Source: Rhodobacteraceae bacterium M385
Lineage (GTDB): Bacteria; Pseudomonadota; Alphaproteobacteria; Rhodobacterales; Rhodobacteraceae
Assembly (NCBI GenBank): GCA_025141835.1
Contig: CP081102.1
Coordinates: 1,674,001 to 1,738,000 of the forward strand
Direction: 5' to 3'
DNA length: 64,000 nucleotides
Made by a program: the position numbers and the translations under genes. Below are positions 1-8,201 of the stretch, one piece after another. The notes beneath the pieces are model-generated. The model was not told where the DNA came from. It made no database searches and saw only the letters and a program-made list of their open reading frames with translations. How positions within the stretch are numbered: the stretch's first letter is position 1; each line of letters opens with the position of its first letter.

Positions 1-245
1 ACACGGGGCGCAAAGCCGCCGTCCTTCATGGCGTCGGGCATTTTCACGATCTCAATGGCGCGGGCACGGTGGGCCAGGCGACGGATAAAGCCGCGCTCCT
101 CCAGCGCCGTAATCAAGCGGTGGATGCCGGACTTGGAGCGCAGATCAAGGGCGTCTTTCATCTCATCAAACGAAGGGGGCACCCCATCGCGCTGCATCCT
201 TTTGTTAATAAACTCCAAAAGATCGCGCTGTTTCCGCGTCAGCAT
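1..245 (-). CDS. lexA: LexA repressor, N-terminal part (runs off left edge)
   Basis: Repressor of the SOS DNA-damage regulon; represses its own gene and is inactivated by RecA-stimulated self-cleavage. Only about the first 81 residues are in the window. The ATG at 243-245 begins MLTRKQRDLLEFINKRMQRD, followed by a winged-helix with the SKSGIHRLITALEERGFIRR recognition region, as in alphaproteobacterial LexA. The cleavage site and the Ser/Lys dyad lie outside the window. It is the last gene of a minus-strand run (trpG-trpD-trpC-moaC-moeA-lexA), but the 135-bp gap after moeA holds its own SOS boxes, so it has its own promoter. Confidence 0.93.
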   Translation of the reverse strand, partial: MLTRKQRDLLEFINKRMQRDGVPPSFDEMKDALDLRSKSGIHRLITALEERGFIRRLAHRARAIEIVKMPDAMKDGGFAPR

Positions 246-332
246 ACCCGTCTCCCTCGCAATGATGGCGCCTTGCGCCGCTTTTTGCCCCGGACTGACA
301 AACCGGGAACAATGCGGGCACATTCCATGCCC

Positions 333-367
333 GTTCAGGGTATGTTCTATACATGTTCCGAATGTTC
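333..367. promoter_or_regulatory. Overlapping SOS (LexA) boxes upstream of lexA
   Basis: The alphaproteobacterial LexA site is GTTC-N7-GTTC. GTTC occurs at 333-336, 344-347 and 355-358, each pair separated by exactly 7 bases, so two full boxes share a central half-site with 11-bp (one helical turn) periodicity. A further GTTC lies at 364-367 with off-register spacing. The array is about 90-120 bp upstream of the lexA start on the minus strand, which fits autoregulation. Confidence 0.85.
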
Positions 368-380
368 TGTCAACGAATCA

Positions 381-1577
381 TCAAAACATCTTGTTAAGCG
401 GCACATACTCCACGATGTCGCCCACCCGCGCGCGCGGCGCATCCACCGGGCGCACCAAAAGGCCCGAGGCCCCCGAAAGGACGGTCAACAAAGAGCTGTC
501 CTGACTGCCGTAGGGCGTGATTACAGGCAGGTCTTCCCCGGCGCTGACATCGGCACGCATGTAATGTTCGCGCGGGCCATTGGCGTCCAGATCCACCCCA
601 AGACGCGCGCGCATCCGAGGCCGAGCCCCGGCGGGAAGGCCCATCATCGCGTGCAACATGGGGATCAGAAACAGCTCTCCACAGACCATGGCAGAGACCG
701 GATTTCCCGGCAGCCCCAGCAGTACGGCATCGCCTAAACGCCCGGCCATCAAGGGTTTTCCGGGCCGCATCGCCACTTTGTAGAAGGCCCGGTCCAAGCC
801 CCGCGCGGCGGCGACATCGCCCACCAGATCATGATCCCCAACCGAGGCACCGCCCACGGTCACAATCAGATCGGCCCCTTTGGCCAGATCAAAGACCTGC
901 TCCAGGCTGTCGCGATTATCGCGGGCAATGGGCAGCAAACGCGCCTCCGCGCCCTCGGCCTCGATCCGGGCCTTCAGCCCATAGGTGTTGGAGGCGATAA
1001 TCTGGTCCGGGCGCGGCTCTTCCCCCGGCGTGACCAACTCGTCCCCCGTCGCGATCAGGGCAACTGAGGGTTTGCGCGACACCGTCAGCAAAGGCACGTT
1101 CATCGAGGCGGCCAAAGCCACATCCGCCGGAGACAGACGGCGCGGAGCCTGCATCGTGTCGCCCGCCACGAAATCTGCGCCCGAGGGCCGGACGTTATGG
1201 CCCGATCCCAGATCACGCCCCAGCGTGATGCGGTCACCGTCGCGGGTCACGTCCTCTTGGATCACCACACGGTCGGTGCCTTCGGGCAGGGGCGCACCGG
1301 TGAAAATCCGCAGCGCCTCTCCGGGGCCGATGGTGCCGTGCCAGTAATGGCCCGCGGGGGCCTCGCCCACCACCTTCAGACGTCGGCCGGGAATAGCCTC
1401 CATATCGCGGACCGCATAGCCATCCATCGCCGAGGCACTGAAAGGCGGCTGGTCGCGCGTCGCGGTCACAGGCGCCGCCAAAACGCGCCCCCCCGCCGCG
1501 GTCAACGGCACGGTTTCCGTGCCAACCGGGGCGGCCAGCCCAAGACAAGCCGCCAGCGCGTCCTCGACGGAGATCAT
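381..1577 (-). CDS. moeA: Molybdopterin molybdotransferase MoeA
   Basis: Inserts molybdate into adenylylated molybdopterin, the last step of basic molybdenum cofactor synthesis, in the cytoplasm. The 398 residues are normal for the family. Visible motifs: MDGYAV (51-56), the ATGDE segment (176-180), VGGASVGDHD (241-250, the MoCF-binding core), RPGKP (271-275) and LPGNPVSA (289-296). The start at 1577 overlaps the moaC stop by 4 bp (ATGA), so the two are translationally coupled. Position between trp genes and lexA is a Rhodobacterales arrangement. Confidence 0.96.
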   Translation of the reverse strand: MISVEDALAACLGLAAPVGTETVPLTAAGGRVLAAPVTATRDQPPFSASAMDGYAVRDMEAIPGRRLKVVGEAPAGHYWHGTIGPGEALRIFTGAPLPEGTDRVVIQEDVTRDGDRITLGRDLGSGHNVRPSGADFVAGDTMQAPRRLSPADVALAASMNVPLLTVSRKPSVALIATGDELVTPGEEPRPDQIIASNTYGLKARIEAEGAEARLLPIARDNRDSLEQVFDLAKGADLIVTVGGASVGDHDLVGDVAAARGLDRAFYKVAMRPGKPLMAGRLGDAVLLGLPGNPVSAMVCGELFLIPMLHAMMGLPAGARPRMRARLGVDLDANGPREHYMRADVSAGEDLPVITPYGSQDSSLLTVLSGASGLLVRPVDAPRARVGDIVEYVPLNKMF

Positions 1578-2068
1578 GGGGTTGGCTCCGCCTTGGCCGC
1601 CTCAAACCGCCCCGACTTACCGCCATCCTTCAGGACAACACGTAAGCCCCCGACTTCCATCGTCTTTTCTGCCGCCTTCAGCATATCATACACCGTCAGT
1701 GCCGCCGTAGAGGCCGCCGTCAGGGCCTCCATCTCCACGCCCGTCTGGCCCGAGGTTTTCACCGTCGCTTCGATCCGTACCCCCGGAAGATCCACGTCCA
1801 CGCGCAGGTCCACGGCCACCTTGGTGATCGGTAGCGGATGACACAGCGGGATCAAATCGGCGCAGCGTTTGGCCCCCATGATCCCCGCAAGCCGCGCCAC
1901 TCCCAACACATCGCCCTTTTTGGCGGTGCCTTGGGCGACCAATTCTAGGGTCTCAGGCTGCATCGTCACATAGGCTTCGGCCACGGCAATCCGGTCCGTC
2001 ACAGCCTTGCCCGAGACATCGACCATATGGGCGCGCCCCTCTCCATCGAAATGGGTCAGCTCCGCCAT
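1574..2068 (-). CDS. moaC: Cyclic pyranopterin monophosphate synthase MoaC
   Basis: Second enzyme of the first step of molybdenum cofactor synthesis; converts 3',8-cyclo-GTP to cyclic pyranopterin monophosphate. The 164-residue protein is full length, with MVDVSGK (15-21), the LIPLCHPLP motif (72-80), TGVEMEAL (109-116) and the KDGGKSG phosphate-binding stretch (147-153). Its ATG shares one base with the trpC TGA (TGATG) and its own stop overlaps the moeA start, so it is tightly coupled on both sides. Confidence 0.97.
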   Translation of the reverse strand: MAELTHFDGEGRAHMVDVSGKAVTDRIAVAEAYVTMQPETLELVAQGTAKKGDVLGVARLAGIMGAKRCADLIPLCHPLPITKVAVDLRVDVDLPGVRIEATVKTSGQTGVEMEALTAASTAALTVYDMLKAAEKTMEVGGLRVVLKDGGKSGRFEAAKAEPTP

Positions 2069-2877
2069 CAGAGGCTGCCCTTGGCGACGGGATCAGCCAG
2101 AAGCGCCCTTGTGGCTGCTTCCACATCCTCTTGCCGCATCAAGCTTTCGCCGATCAGGAAACTCCGCGCGCCATAGCCCGCCATATCGGCCAGATCAGCC
2201 GGCGAGAACAGCCCCGATTCCGAGATCACCATCCGCTCCTCCGGCACCCGCGCCGAGAGGCTGCGCGTGGTCTCAAGCGAGGTCTCGAACGTGTTGAGGT
2301 TGCGGTTGTTGATCCCCAATAGCGGCGACTTCAACGCCATCGCCCGGTCCAATTCGTCACCGTCATGAACCTCGATCAACGCATCCATCCCCCAATGGCG
2401 CGCCGCATCTTCCAGCTCCGCCGCCTGCATGTCGCTGACCGACGCCATGATGATCAAAATGCAATCGGCCCCCCAGGCTCTCGCCTCGGCCACCTGATAG
2501 GTGTCGTAAAGAAAATCCTTGCGCAAACAGGGCAGGGCGACCGCCGCCCGGGCCGCCACCAAAAACTCAGGCGCCCCCTGGAACGAGGGCGTGTCAGTCA
2601 ACACACTCAAACACGTCGCCCCGCCTGCCTCATAGGCACGGGCCAACGACGGCGGATCAAAGTCAGCCCGGATCAACCCCTTCGAAGGGCTGGCCTTCTT
2701 GATCTCGGCGATCAAGCCATATCCAACATCCTGTGCCGCCCATAAAGCATCGGCAAACCCCCTCACGCGGGGGGCGGCTTTCGCGGCCTCCTCCACCTCG
2801 GAACGGGGACGGGCGGCCTTGGCGGCAGCGACTTCTTCAAGCTTGTAGGCTTTGATCTTATCAAGAATGGTGCTCAT
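2068..2877 (-). CDS. trpC: Indole-3-glycerol phosphate synthase TrpC
   Basis: Closes the indole ring from carboxyphenylamino-deoxyribulose phosphate in tryptophan synthesis. It is a monofunctional TIM barrel of 269 residues. Visible motifs: EIKKASPSKG (about 58-67, catalytic Lys), LRKDF (118-122), GINNRNL and ISESG. I start it at 2877 because that ATG (MSTILDKIKAYK) follows GGGGAAG at about 4 nt; an in-frame ATG 18 bp further upstream is possible but has no better site. About 190 bp separate it from trpD. Confidence 0.95.
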   Translation of the reverse strand: MSTILDKIKAYKLEEVAAAKAARPRSEVEEAAKAAPRVRGFADALWAAQDVGYGLIAEIKKASPSKGLIRADFDPPSLARAYEAGGATCLSVLTDTPSFQGAPEFLVAARAAVALPCLRKDFLYDTYQVAEARAWGADCILIIMASVSDMQAAELEDAARHWGMDALIEVHDGDELDRAMALKSPLLGINNRNLNTFETSLETTRSLSARVPEERMVISESGLFSPADLADMAGYGARSFLIGESLMRQEDVEAATRALLADPVAKGSL

Positions 2878-3068
2878 GTCTTCCCCATACGCCATCGCCC
2901 GCCCCCCGCCAAGTCACGGGACCACCGTCTGCGGCATTGCTCCTTCATCTTGGCCAATACACCTCCGGGGAGAGCGTCTTTTTCCCCGAAAAAGCCGATC
3001 AGGGGCAGAGCCCCTCGCGCCTTTGGCGCCAAGGGTGTCCTGCCGTAGGCGCAATTTCATAAAGGGCC
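2878..3068. other. trpD-trpC intergenic gap with stem-loops and dispersed element copy
   Basis: 191 bp on the transcribed path from trpD to trpC. It contains a copy of the CTTCATCTTGGCCAATAC element (2943-2970) also found at three other places in the window. Next come three short GC-rich inverted repeats: CTTTTTCCCCGAAAAAG (about 2979-2995), GGGGCAGAGCCCC (about 3003-3015) and GCGCCTTTGGCGC (about 3020-3032). No gene is visible. The stem-loops could cause partial termination or RNA processing within the trp run. Confidence 0.5.
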
Positions 3069-4121
3069 TTAACGCCCCCCCGATCGGCGTTGTCCAGCCG
3101 AGGTGACCCGCGCCACGGCTTCCACCGCGCGTTTGGCGGCGCCGCTATCGATGGCTTCTCGGGCAATCTCCACCCCGTCTCTCAACTCTGTCACGCGGCC
3201 CGCCACAATCAATGCCGCCGCGGCGTTCATCAGCACCGCGTCGCGGTAAGCGCCCGGTGCGCCGTCCAGCAGGTCGCGGAAGGCTTGGGCGTTCTCGTCC
3301 GGGGTGCCGCCCAAGATGTCACGGAACGGATGCACGGGCAGGCCCGCGTCCTCGGGGTGCACAACGCGCGAGCGCAACACGCCGTCCTTCAATTCCACCA
3401 CATCGGTCTTGCCCGAGATCGAGATTTCGTCTGTCCCGTCCGAGCCATGGACCAACCAGGCCGCCTCGGACCCCAATTCCTTCAACGTCTCGGCCATCGG
3501 GTAAATCAGGTCGATCGCGAAAGCCCCGGTCAACTGGCGCTTCACGCCTGCGGGGTTGGTCAAGGGCCCAAGGATGTTGAAAATCGTCTTGCAGCCAAGC
3601 TCTTGCCGGATCGGCATGACGTGTTTCACCGCCGGGTGATGCATCGGGGCCATCATGAAGCCGATACCTGCCTCCTTCAGCGACGCCTCTACCACGTCGG
3701 CGCCGACCATCACCTCGATCCCCATCTGGGTCAGCACATCGGCAGCCCCGGATTTGGACGAAAGGTTGCGGTTGCCGTGCTTGGCCACGGGCACGCCAGC
3801 GCCCGCCACCACAAAGGCCGTCGCGGTGGAGATATTCAGCGTCCCCATGCCGTCACCGCCGGTGCCCACGATATCCATTGCCCCCTCGGGCGCATTCACG
3901 GGCACGCATTTTTCGCGCATCACCTGGGCTGCGGCAGCATATTCCGCCACGGATTCGCCACGCGCGCGCATCGCCATAATCAACCCACCCATCTGCGCCG
4001 CCGTGGCGGTGCCGTCGAACAGATGGCGGAACGCCTCTTCCGCTTGGGCGCGAGACAGGGGCCCTTCAGAGGCCGCAAAGATGATCGGCTTCATGGACTC
4101 GGATGCGGATACGTCGGTCAT
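3069..4121 (-). CDS. trpD: Anthranilate phosphoribosyltransferase TrpD
   Basis: Transfers phosphoribose from PRPP to anthranilate in tryptophan synthesis. The 350-residue protein carries the PRPP-binding GTGGDG loop (86-91), NIST, the anthranilate-site KHGNR (114-118) and SSKSGAADVL. The start at 4121 overlaps the trpG stop by 4 bp (ATGA), indicating coupling with the glutaminase. Full family length; no defect seen. Confidence 0.97.
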   Translation of the reverse strand: MTDVSASESMKPIIFAASEGPLSRAQAEEAFRHLFDGTATAAQMGGLIMAMRARGESVAEYAAAAQVMREKCVPVNAPEGAMDIVGTGGDGMGTLNISTATAFVVAGAGVPVAKHGNRNLSSKSGAADVLTQMGIEVMVGADVVEASLKEAGIGFMMAPMHHPAVKHVMPIRQELGCKTIFNILGPLTNPAGVKRQLTGAFAIDLIYPMAETLKELGSEAAWLVHGSDGTDEISISGKTDVVELKDGVLRSRVVHPEDAGLPVHPFRDILGGTPDENAQAFRDLLDGAPGAYRDAVLMNAAAALIVAGRVTELRDGVEIAREAIDSGAAKRAVEAVARVTSAGQRRSGGR

Positions 4122-4699
4122 GCGGGTTCTTTCGTGATTTTCAGGAAATTCTCTAGCATTGCGTGGCCGTGCTCGGACCGAATGCTTTCGGGATGGAATT
4201 GAACGCCCTCGATCGGCAATTCCTTGTGGCGCAGGCCCATGATCGTGCCGTCGTCCAATTCTGCGGTGATTTCCAGGGCATCGGGCAGGGTGGCGCGGTC
4301 CACCACAAGGCTGTGGTAACGGGTCGCGTTCAGGGGCGACGGGAGCCCGTGGAACACGCCTTTATCGGTGTGGTTCATCGCCCCCAACTTGCCATGGACG
4401 ATCTCGGCGTGTTGCACGATTTTGCCGCCAAAGGCCTCTCCAATCGTTTGGTGGCCCAGACAAACGCCCATCAGGGGCATTCCGGCCCCCGCCGCGGCCT
4501 TCGTCAAAGCCAGACAAATGCCCGCATCCGCCGGATAGCCGGGGCCGGGGCTCAGCACGATCCCGCTGGCACCCGACGCCATCGCGTCCTGCACCGTGAT
4601 CTTGTCGTTGCGCACCACGCGCACATCAGCCCCCAGCTCGCCCAAATAATGCACAAGGTTATAGGTAAAGCTGTCGTAGTTATCGATCAGGAGAAGCAT
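4118..4699 (-). CDS. trpG: Anthranilate synthase glutamine amidotransferase subunit TrpG
   Basis: Supplies ammonia from glutamine to TrpE for anthranilate formation. It is a class I GATase of 193 residues with the oxyanion PGPG loop (51-54), the nucleophile Cys80 in GVCLGHQ, and His169/Glu171 in FHPES. First gene of the minus-strand trpG-trpD-trpC-moaC-moeA run. Its partner trpE lies about 2 kb away beyond an oppositely oriented gene, so the subunits are made from separate transcripts. Confidence 0.96.
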   Translation of the reverse strand: MLLLIDNYDSFTYNLVHYLGELGADVRVVRNDKITVQDAMASGASGIVLSPGPGYPADAGICLALTKAAAGAGMPLMGVCLGHQTIGEAFGGKIVQHAEIVHGKLGAMNHTDKGVFHGLPSPLNATRYHSLVVDRATLPDALEITAELDDGTIMGLRHKELPIEGVQFHPESIRSEHGHAMLENFLKITKEPA

Positions 4700-4889
4700 C
4701 CCGGTATTCCTTGAAAGGGGGCCGCAAAAAAAGGTTAAAGGCGGCGCGCGCCCACGCTATACATGTTTCAAAGCAAGGGGCAGGGGTCAAGCGGACGGCT
4801 GCATTGCGACAAATAAGAGCGCGCAGAGACGCAATCTCTGCCGACACATGCGCGGGCGCTGTCCGGGCTGAGCAGACAGGAGCAGGACC

Positions 4890-6467
4890 ATGGGCGGTCT
4901 GAGTATCGGTGTATTTTGGGGAACTTTGGTGTCGGCAGTGGGCCTTGCGGCCTTGTCGCTAAGCTCTCCCTTGCCGCCACGGGGCGACGATACGGGGCAG
5001 GCGGGCGCGGCTGACGCGCCCGCGGCAGTTGTGGAAGAGATCGCGACAGCGCCGGAGTCTGAGGAGGCCGAAGCCGAAGCGCCGGCGGCAGAGCCGGAAG
5101 TGGCCCCCGAACCGCTTGCCGAAGAAGCGTCAGAGGCAATGTCGGAAGCAGGGCCAGAAGCCGCACCGGAACCAGCACCGGAAGCAGCTTCACAAGTCGC
5201 GCCAACACAAGAAAGTGCCCCGGCCACGGAGGTCCCACTTCCGTCAGGGTCCGAGTTCAACCGCCCCCCGCCAGAACCCGAAGCTGCCCTGCCTGCGCCC
5301 GACGTCGCACCGGCCTCCACCGCGCCGCAAGCCCCCGCGATGGCCAGCGACGGGGCAGCACCAAGCCTTGATACCGCGCCCGCCGCGCAACCTGCCGTTG
5401 ATGCCGTGGCCCCGGCGGCCATTACCGCTGAGGCGACAGATGCCGAGGCACCAGCAAGCCCTGCATCCGCCCCTGCGCCATCGGTCGCAAGTGGCCCCGC
5501 CGCGTTGAGCGAGCCCGCGACGAGCGAGACCCCGCAAGTGAGTACAGCGCTTCTGCCACAGGTGGCAGACGCCGAGCCGGAAGCTCCAGATACGCCGAGG
5601 CTGCCAACCGTCGGCGAGCCGGAACAACCTGAAGAAGACGCCGAGCAAGAGGTCGCTGCGTCGACCCTGCCGACGGTGTCGGGGGGCAGCGGATTGCCAA
5701 CGGTCGCGCCCTTGATTGCGCCCGTGGAGCCGGAAGTCGAAGCAGAGGCGGAAGCGGAAGCAGAGACAGAAGAAGTGATTGCGGATCTGCCCGCGATCCA
5801 AGCCTTCGCCACACCATTTGATGAGGCTGAGACACGGCCCCTGATGGCAGTTGTCTTGATTGATGAGCCGGGTAGCCGGATCGATTTGGAGACGCTGACG
5901 CGGTTCAGTTTCCCCGTGGCCTTCGCGATTGATCCGCTGCACCCTGAAGCGGCCGCTCGGGCGGCGGCGTATCGTGCGGCAGGGTTCGAGGTTGTCGTTC
6001 TGGGCTCGATGATCGCAGAGGGTGCCACGGCGGTGGATACCGAAGTGGCCCTTGCCGCCGCCTTGCAGACCTTGCCCGAGGCCGTCGCCGTGATCGACAC
6101 CCCCGAGGGCCGTATTCAAGGGGATCGCCCGGTATTGGATGCCACGGTTGGCGCCTTGGCCGAAAGCGGCCATGGGTTGCTGGCCTTCCCTCGCGGGTTG
6201 AACGCGGCGGAGCAGACGGCGTCACGGGCGGGCGTACCGGGCGCGACGGTGTTCCGCTTCCTTGACGGAGAGGATCAGCGCGCCACGGTTATCACCCGCT
6301 TCCTATCGCGTGCGGCCTTTGCGGCGGCACAAGAAGGGACAGTGATTGTGGTCGGACGCACACGCCCCGATACCGTGACGGCGCTGTTTTCCTGGGCCTT
6401 GGGGGGGCGCACAGAAGCGGTCGCTTTGGCGCCGCTGTCGGCCACAATGATGCGGGCGGCGGAGTAG
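4890..6467 (+). CDS. Divergent polysaccharide deacetylase family protein (DUF610-like), Ala/Glu/Pro-rich
   Basis: Predicted envelope protein of 525 residues. An N-terminal hydrophobic anchor or signal (about 6-28) is followed by about 270 residues of low-complexity Ala/Pro/Glu-rich linker (about 35-300). The C-terminal domain (from about 310, RPLMAVVLIDEPGSR) resembles the divergent polysaccharide deacetylase family (YibQ-like), with conserved FAIDP and the TVIVVGRTRPDTV region near the end. A good ribosome site (AGGAG, about 7 nt) supports the ATG at 4890. It is oriented against the flanking trp genes. Enzymatic activity is not shown by the sequence, since the classical NodB metal triad is not evident. 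An acidic periplasmic spacer reaching into the wall is a reasonable inference. Confidence 0.8.
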   Translation: MGGLSIGVFWGTLVSAVGLAALSLSSPLPPRGDDTGQAGAADAPAAVVEEIATAPESEEAEAEAPAAEPEVAPEPLAEEASEAMSEAGPEAAPEPAPEAASQVAPTQESAPATEVPLPSGSEFNRPPPEPEAALPAPDVAPASTAPQAPAMASDGAAPSLDTAPAAQPAVDAVAPAAITAEATDAEAPASPASAPAPSVASGPAALSEPATSETPQVSTALLPQVADAEPEAPDTPRLPTVGEPEQPEEDAEQEVAASTLPTVSGGSGLPTVAPLIAPVEPEVEAEAEAEAETEEVIADLPAIQAFATPFDEAETRPLMAVVLIDEPGSRIDLETLTRFSFPVAFAIDPLHPEAAARAAAYRAAGFEVVVLGSMIAEGATAVDTEVALAAALQTLPEAVAVIDTPEGRIQGDRPVLDATVGALAESGHGLLAFPRGLNAAEQTASRAGVPGATVFRFLDGEDQRATVITRFLSRAAFAAAQEGTVIVVGRTRPDTVTALFSWALGGRTEAVALAPLSATMMRAAE

Positions 6468-6682
6468 GGTTCAGCCGTGGGCGTCGTTTGTTTGGCGCGA
6501 TAGGCTTGCCTTCGGCAAGAGACGCGCCTGCGGCGCGGGGTGCTGGTGGCGCCTTCGGCGATTATTTCGTTTGAAGAGAGGGGCTTTGCCCCCGTCTGAG
6601 GCTAAGGCCTCAGCCTCCCCCACGCTCCCGCGGGGGGATATTTCTGGAACGAGGAAATAGGGCGTGGTGTGCAGACGGGGTG
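6468..6682. other. Convergent intergenic region with stem-loop array
   Basis: 215 bp between the tail ends of the deacetylase-family gene (plus) and trpE (minus). It is packed with short inverted repeats: TTGCCTTCGGCAA, GCGCCTGCGGCGC, GGCGCCTTCGGCG, GGGGCTTTGCCCC and CTGAGGC-N4-GCCTCAG. A copy of the dispersed element follows at about 6622-6656 (CGGGGGGATATTTCTGGAAC). It probably acts as a bidirectional terminator region. No gene is seen. Confidence 0.55.
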
Positions 6683-8191
6683 TCAGGAATTGCCACGGGT
6701 GAAGAGGCTGGCATCTTCGGCGGCTTTGCGGATGGCACGGGATTTGTTCACGGTTTCCATGAACTCGGCCTCGGGGTCACTGTCGTAGACGACGCCGCCG
6801 CCCGCCTGGATATAGAGCTTTTCGTCCTTGATGACAGCGGTGCGCAGGGCGATGCACATATCCATGTCGCCACCGGCAGAGAAGTAGCCGACGCCGCCGC
6901 CATAGACGCCGCGTTTTTCGGGCTCTAGCTCATCAATGATTTCCATGGCGCGGACTTTGGGCGCGCCGGATACGGTGCCCGCAGGCATGCCTGCCATGAA
7001 GGCTGACAGGGCGTCTTGATCCTCGGCCAGTTCGCCCACCACGTTGGAGACGATATGCATCACGTGGCTGTAGCGTTCGACGATGAATTCCTCGGTCGGG
7101 CGTACGGTGCCGATTTTGGAGACTTTGCCAGTGTCGTTGCGGCCCAGATCCAGCAGCATAAGATGCTCGGCCAATTCCTTTTGATCGGCCATCAGATCGG
7201 CCTCCAGGGCGCGGTCTTCTTCCGGGGTTGCGCCGCGGGGGCGAGTGCCGGCGATGGGGCGGATTGTGACCTCATCCTCGAACACGCGCACGAGGATTTC
7301 GGGAGAGGCGCCGACGACCTGAAAGCCCCCAAAGTTGAAGTAGAACATGAACGGAGAGGGGTTGGTGCGGCGCAGGGCGCGGTAGAGCGCGAAGGGGGCG
7401 GTGGGGAAATCCACGCTCCAGCGTTGGGAGGGGACGACCTGGAAGATGTCGCCCTTGCGGATGTAGTCCTTGGCGGTTTCCACTGCCTTGAGGTAGCCGT
7501 CGTGGGTGAAGTTCGAGACAGGCTCCCCCAAAGGTTGCGCGTCGCCCATTTCACGGGCCGCCACGGAGGGCGCGCGTTCCAGATCGCGCAGGGCGTCAGA
7601 CACACGCTCAGCCGCTTGGGCGTAGGCGGCACGGGCCGACAGGCCCGAGGATTGCCACGCGGGGGAAACGATCGTGACCTCGCCCTTGACGCCATCGAGC
7701 ACGGCGATGACCGAGGGGCGGATCAGGACCGCGTCGGGCAGGCCCAGTGGATCGGGGTTCACGTCGGGCAGGTGTTCCACTAACCGGATCATGTCGTAGC
7801 CGAGGTAGCCAAACAGGCCGGCGGCGGCGCCGGGCAGATCCTCGGGCATGTCGATGGCGGATTCCGCCAGAAGGGCGCGGATCGCGTCCAAAGGGGCCTC
7901 GGCGCAGGGCTCAAACGTGTCACGATCATAGCGGGCGGCGCGGTTGATGTGCGCGTTTTCGCCGTGGCATTCCCATACCAGATCGGGCTTCATGCCGATG
8001 ATGGAGTAGCGGCCACGCACTTCGCCGCCGGTTACCGACTCTAGAATGAACGCATCGCGCCCGGCGTCCGTCAGCTTGAGCATGACCGACACCGGCGTAT
8101 CCAGATCAGCGGCCAGCCGGGCGTGGACCAGTTGGTTTTCCCCCCGCTCCCACGCGGCGCGGAAATCCTCAAACTCGGAGAGTTGCGCCAT
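6683..8191 (-). CDS. trpE: Anthranilate synthase component I TrpE
   Basis: Converts chorismate and ammonia to anthranilate, the committed and tryptophan-inhibited step. The 502 residues are normal for TrpE. Visible: the feedback-site ILES motif (49-52), the chorismate-binding domain with PIAGTRPRGATPEED and DLGRNDTGKVS, and GTVSGAPKVRAMEIIDELEP towards the C terminus. It follows the PpiD-like gene by 10 bp on the same strand, so it is likely co-transcribed from upstream. I saw no Trp-rich leader peptide before it. Confidence 0.97.
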   Translation of the reverse strand: MAQLSEFEDFRAAWERGENQLVHARLAADLDTPVSVMLKLTDAGRDAFILESVTGGEVRGRYSIIGMKPDLVWECHGENAHINRAARYDRDTFEPCAEAPLDAIRALLAESAIDMPEDLPGAAAGLFGYLGYDMIRLVEHLPDVNPDPLGLPDAVLIRPSVIAVLDGVKGEVTIVSPAWQSSGLSARAAYAQAAERVSDALRDLERAPSVAAREMGDAQPLGEPVSNFTHDGYLKAVETAKDYIRKGDIFQVVPSQRWSVDFPTAPFALYRALRRTNPSPFMFYFNFGGFQVVGASPEILVRVFEDEVTIRPIAGTRPRGATPEEDRALEADLMADQKELAEHLMLLDLGRNDTGKVSKIGTVRPTEEFIVERYSHVMHIVSNVVGELAEDQDALSAFMAGMPAGTVSGAPKVRAMEIIDELEPEKRGVYGGGVGYFSAGGDMDMCIALRTAVIKDEKLYIQAGGGVVYDSDPEAEFMETVNKSRAIRKAAEDASLFTRGNS

Positions 8192-8201
8192 CGGGACCGC
8201 C

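Noticed and set aside
3090..4202. 370-codon plus-strand frame opposite trpD
   Set aside because: His/Arg-rich shadow of trpD, which has all its catalytic motifs on the minus strand.
4787..6173. Long open frames opposite the deacetylase-like gene (over 300-430 codons)
   Set aside because: Their Ser/Ala/Gly- or Arg/Gly-rich composition is the mirror of GC-rich coding sequence on the plus strand; no family motifs or ribosome sites.
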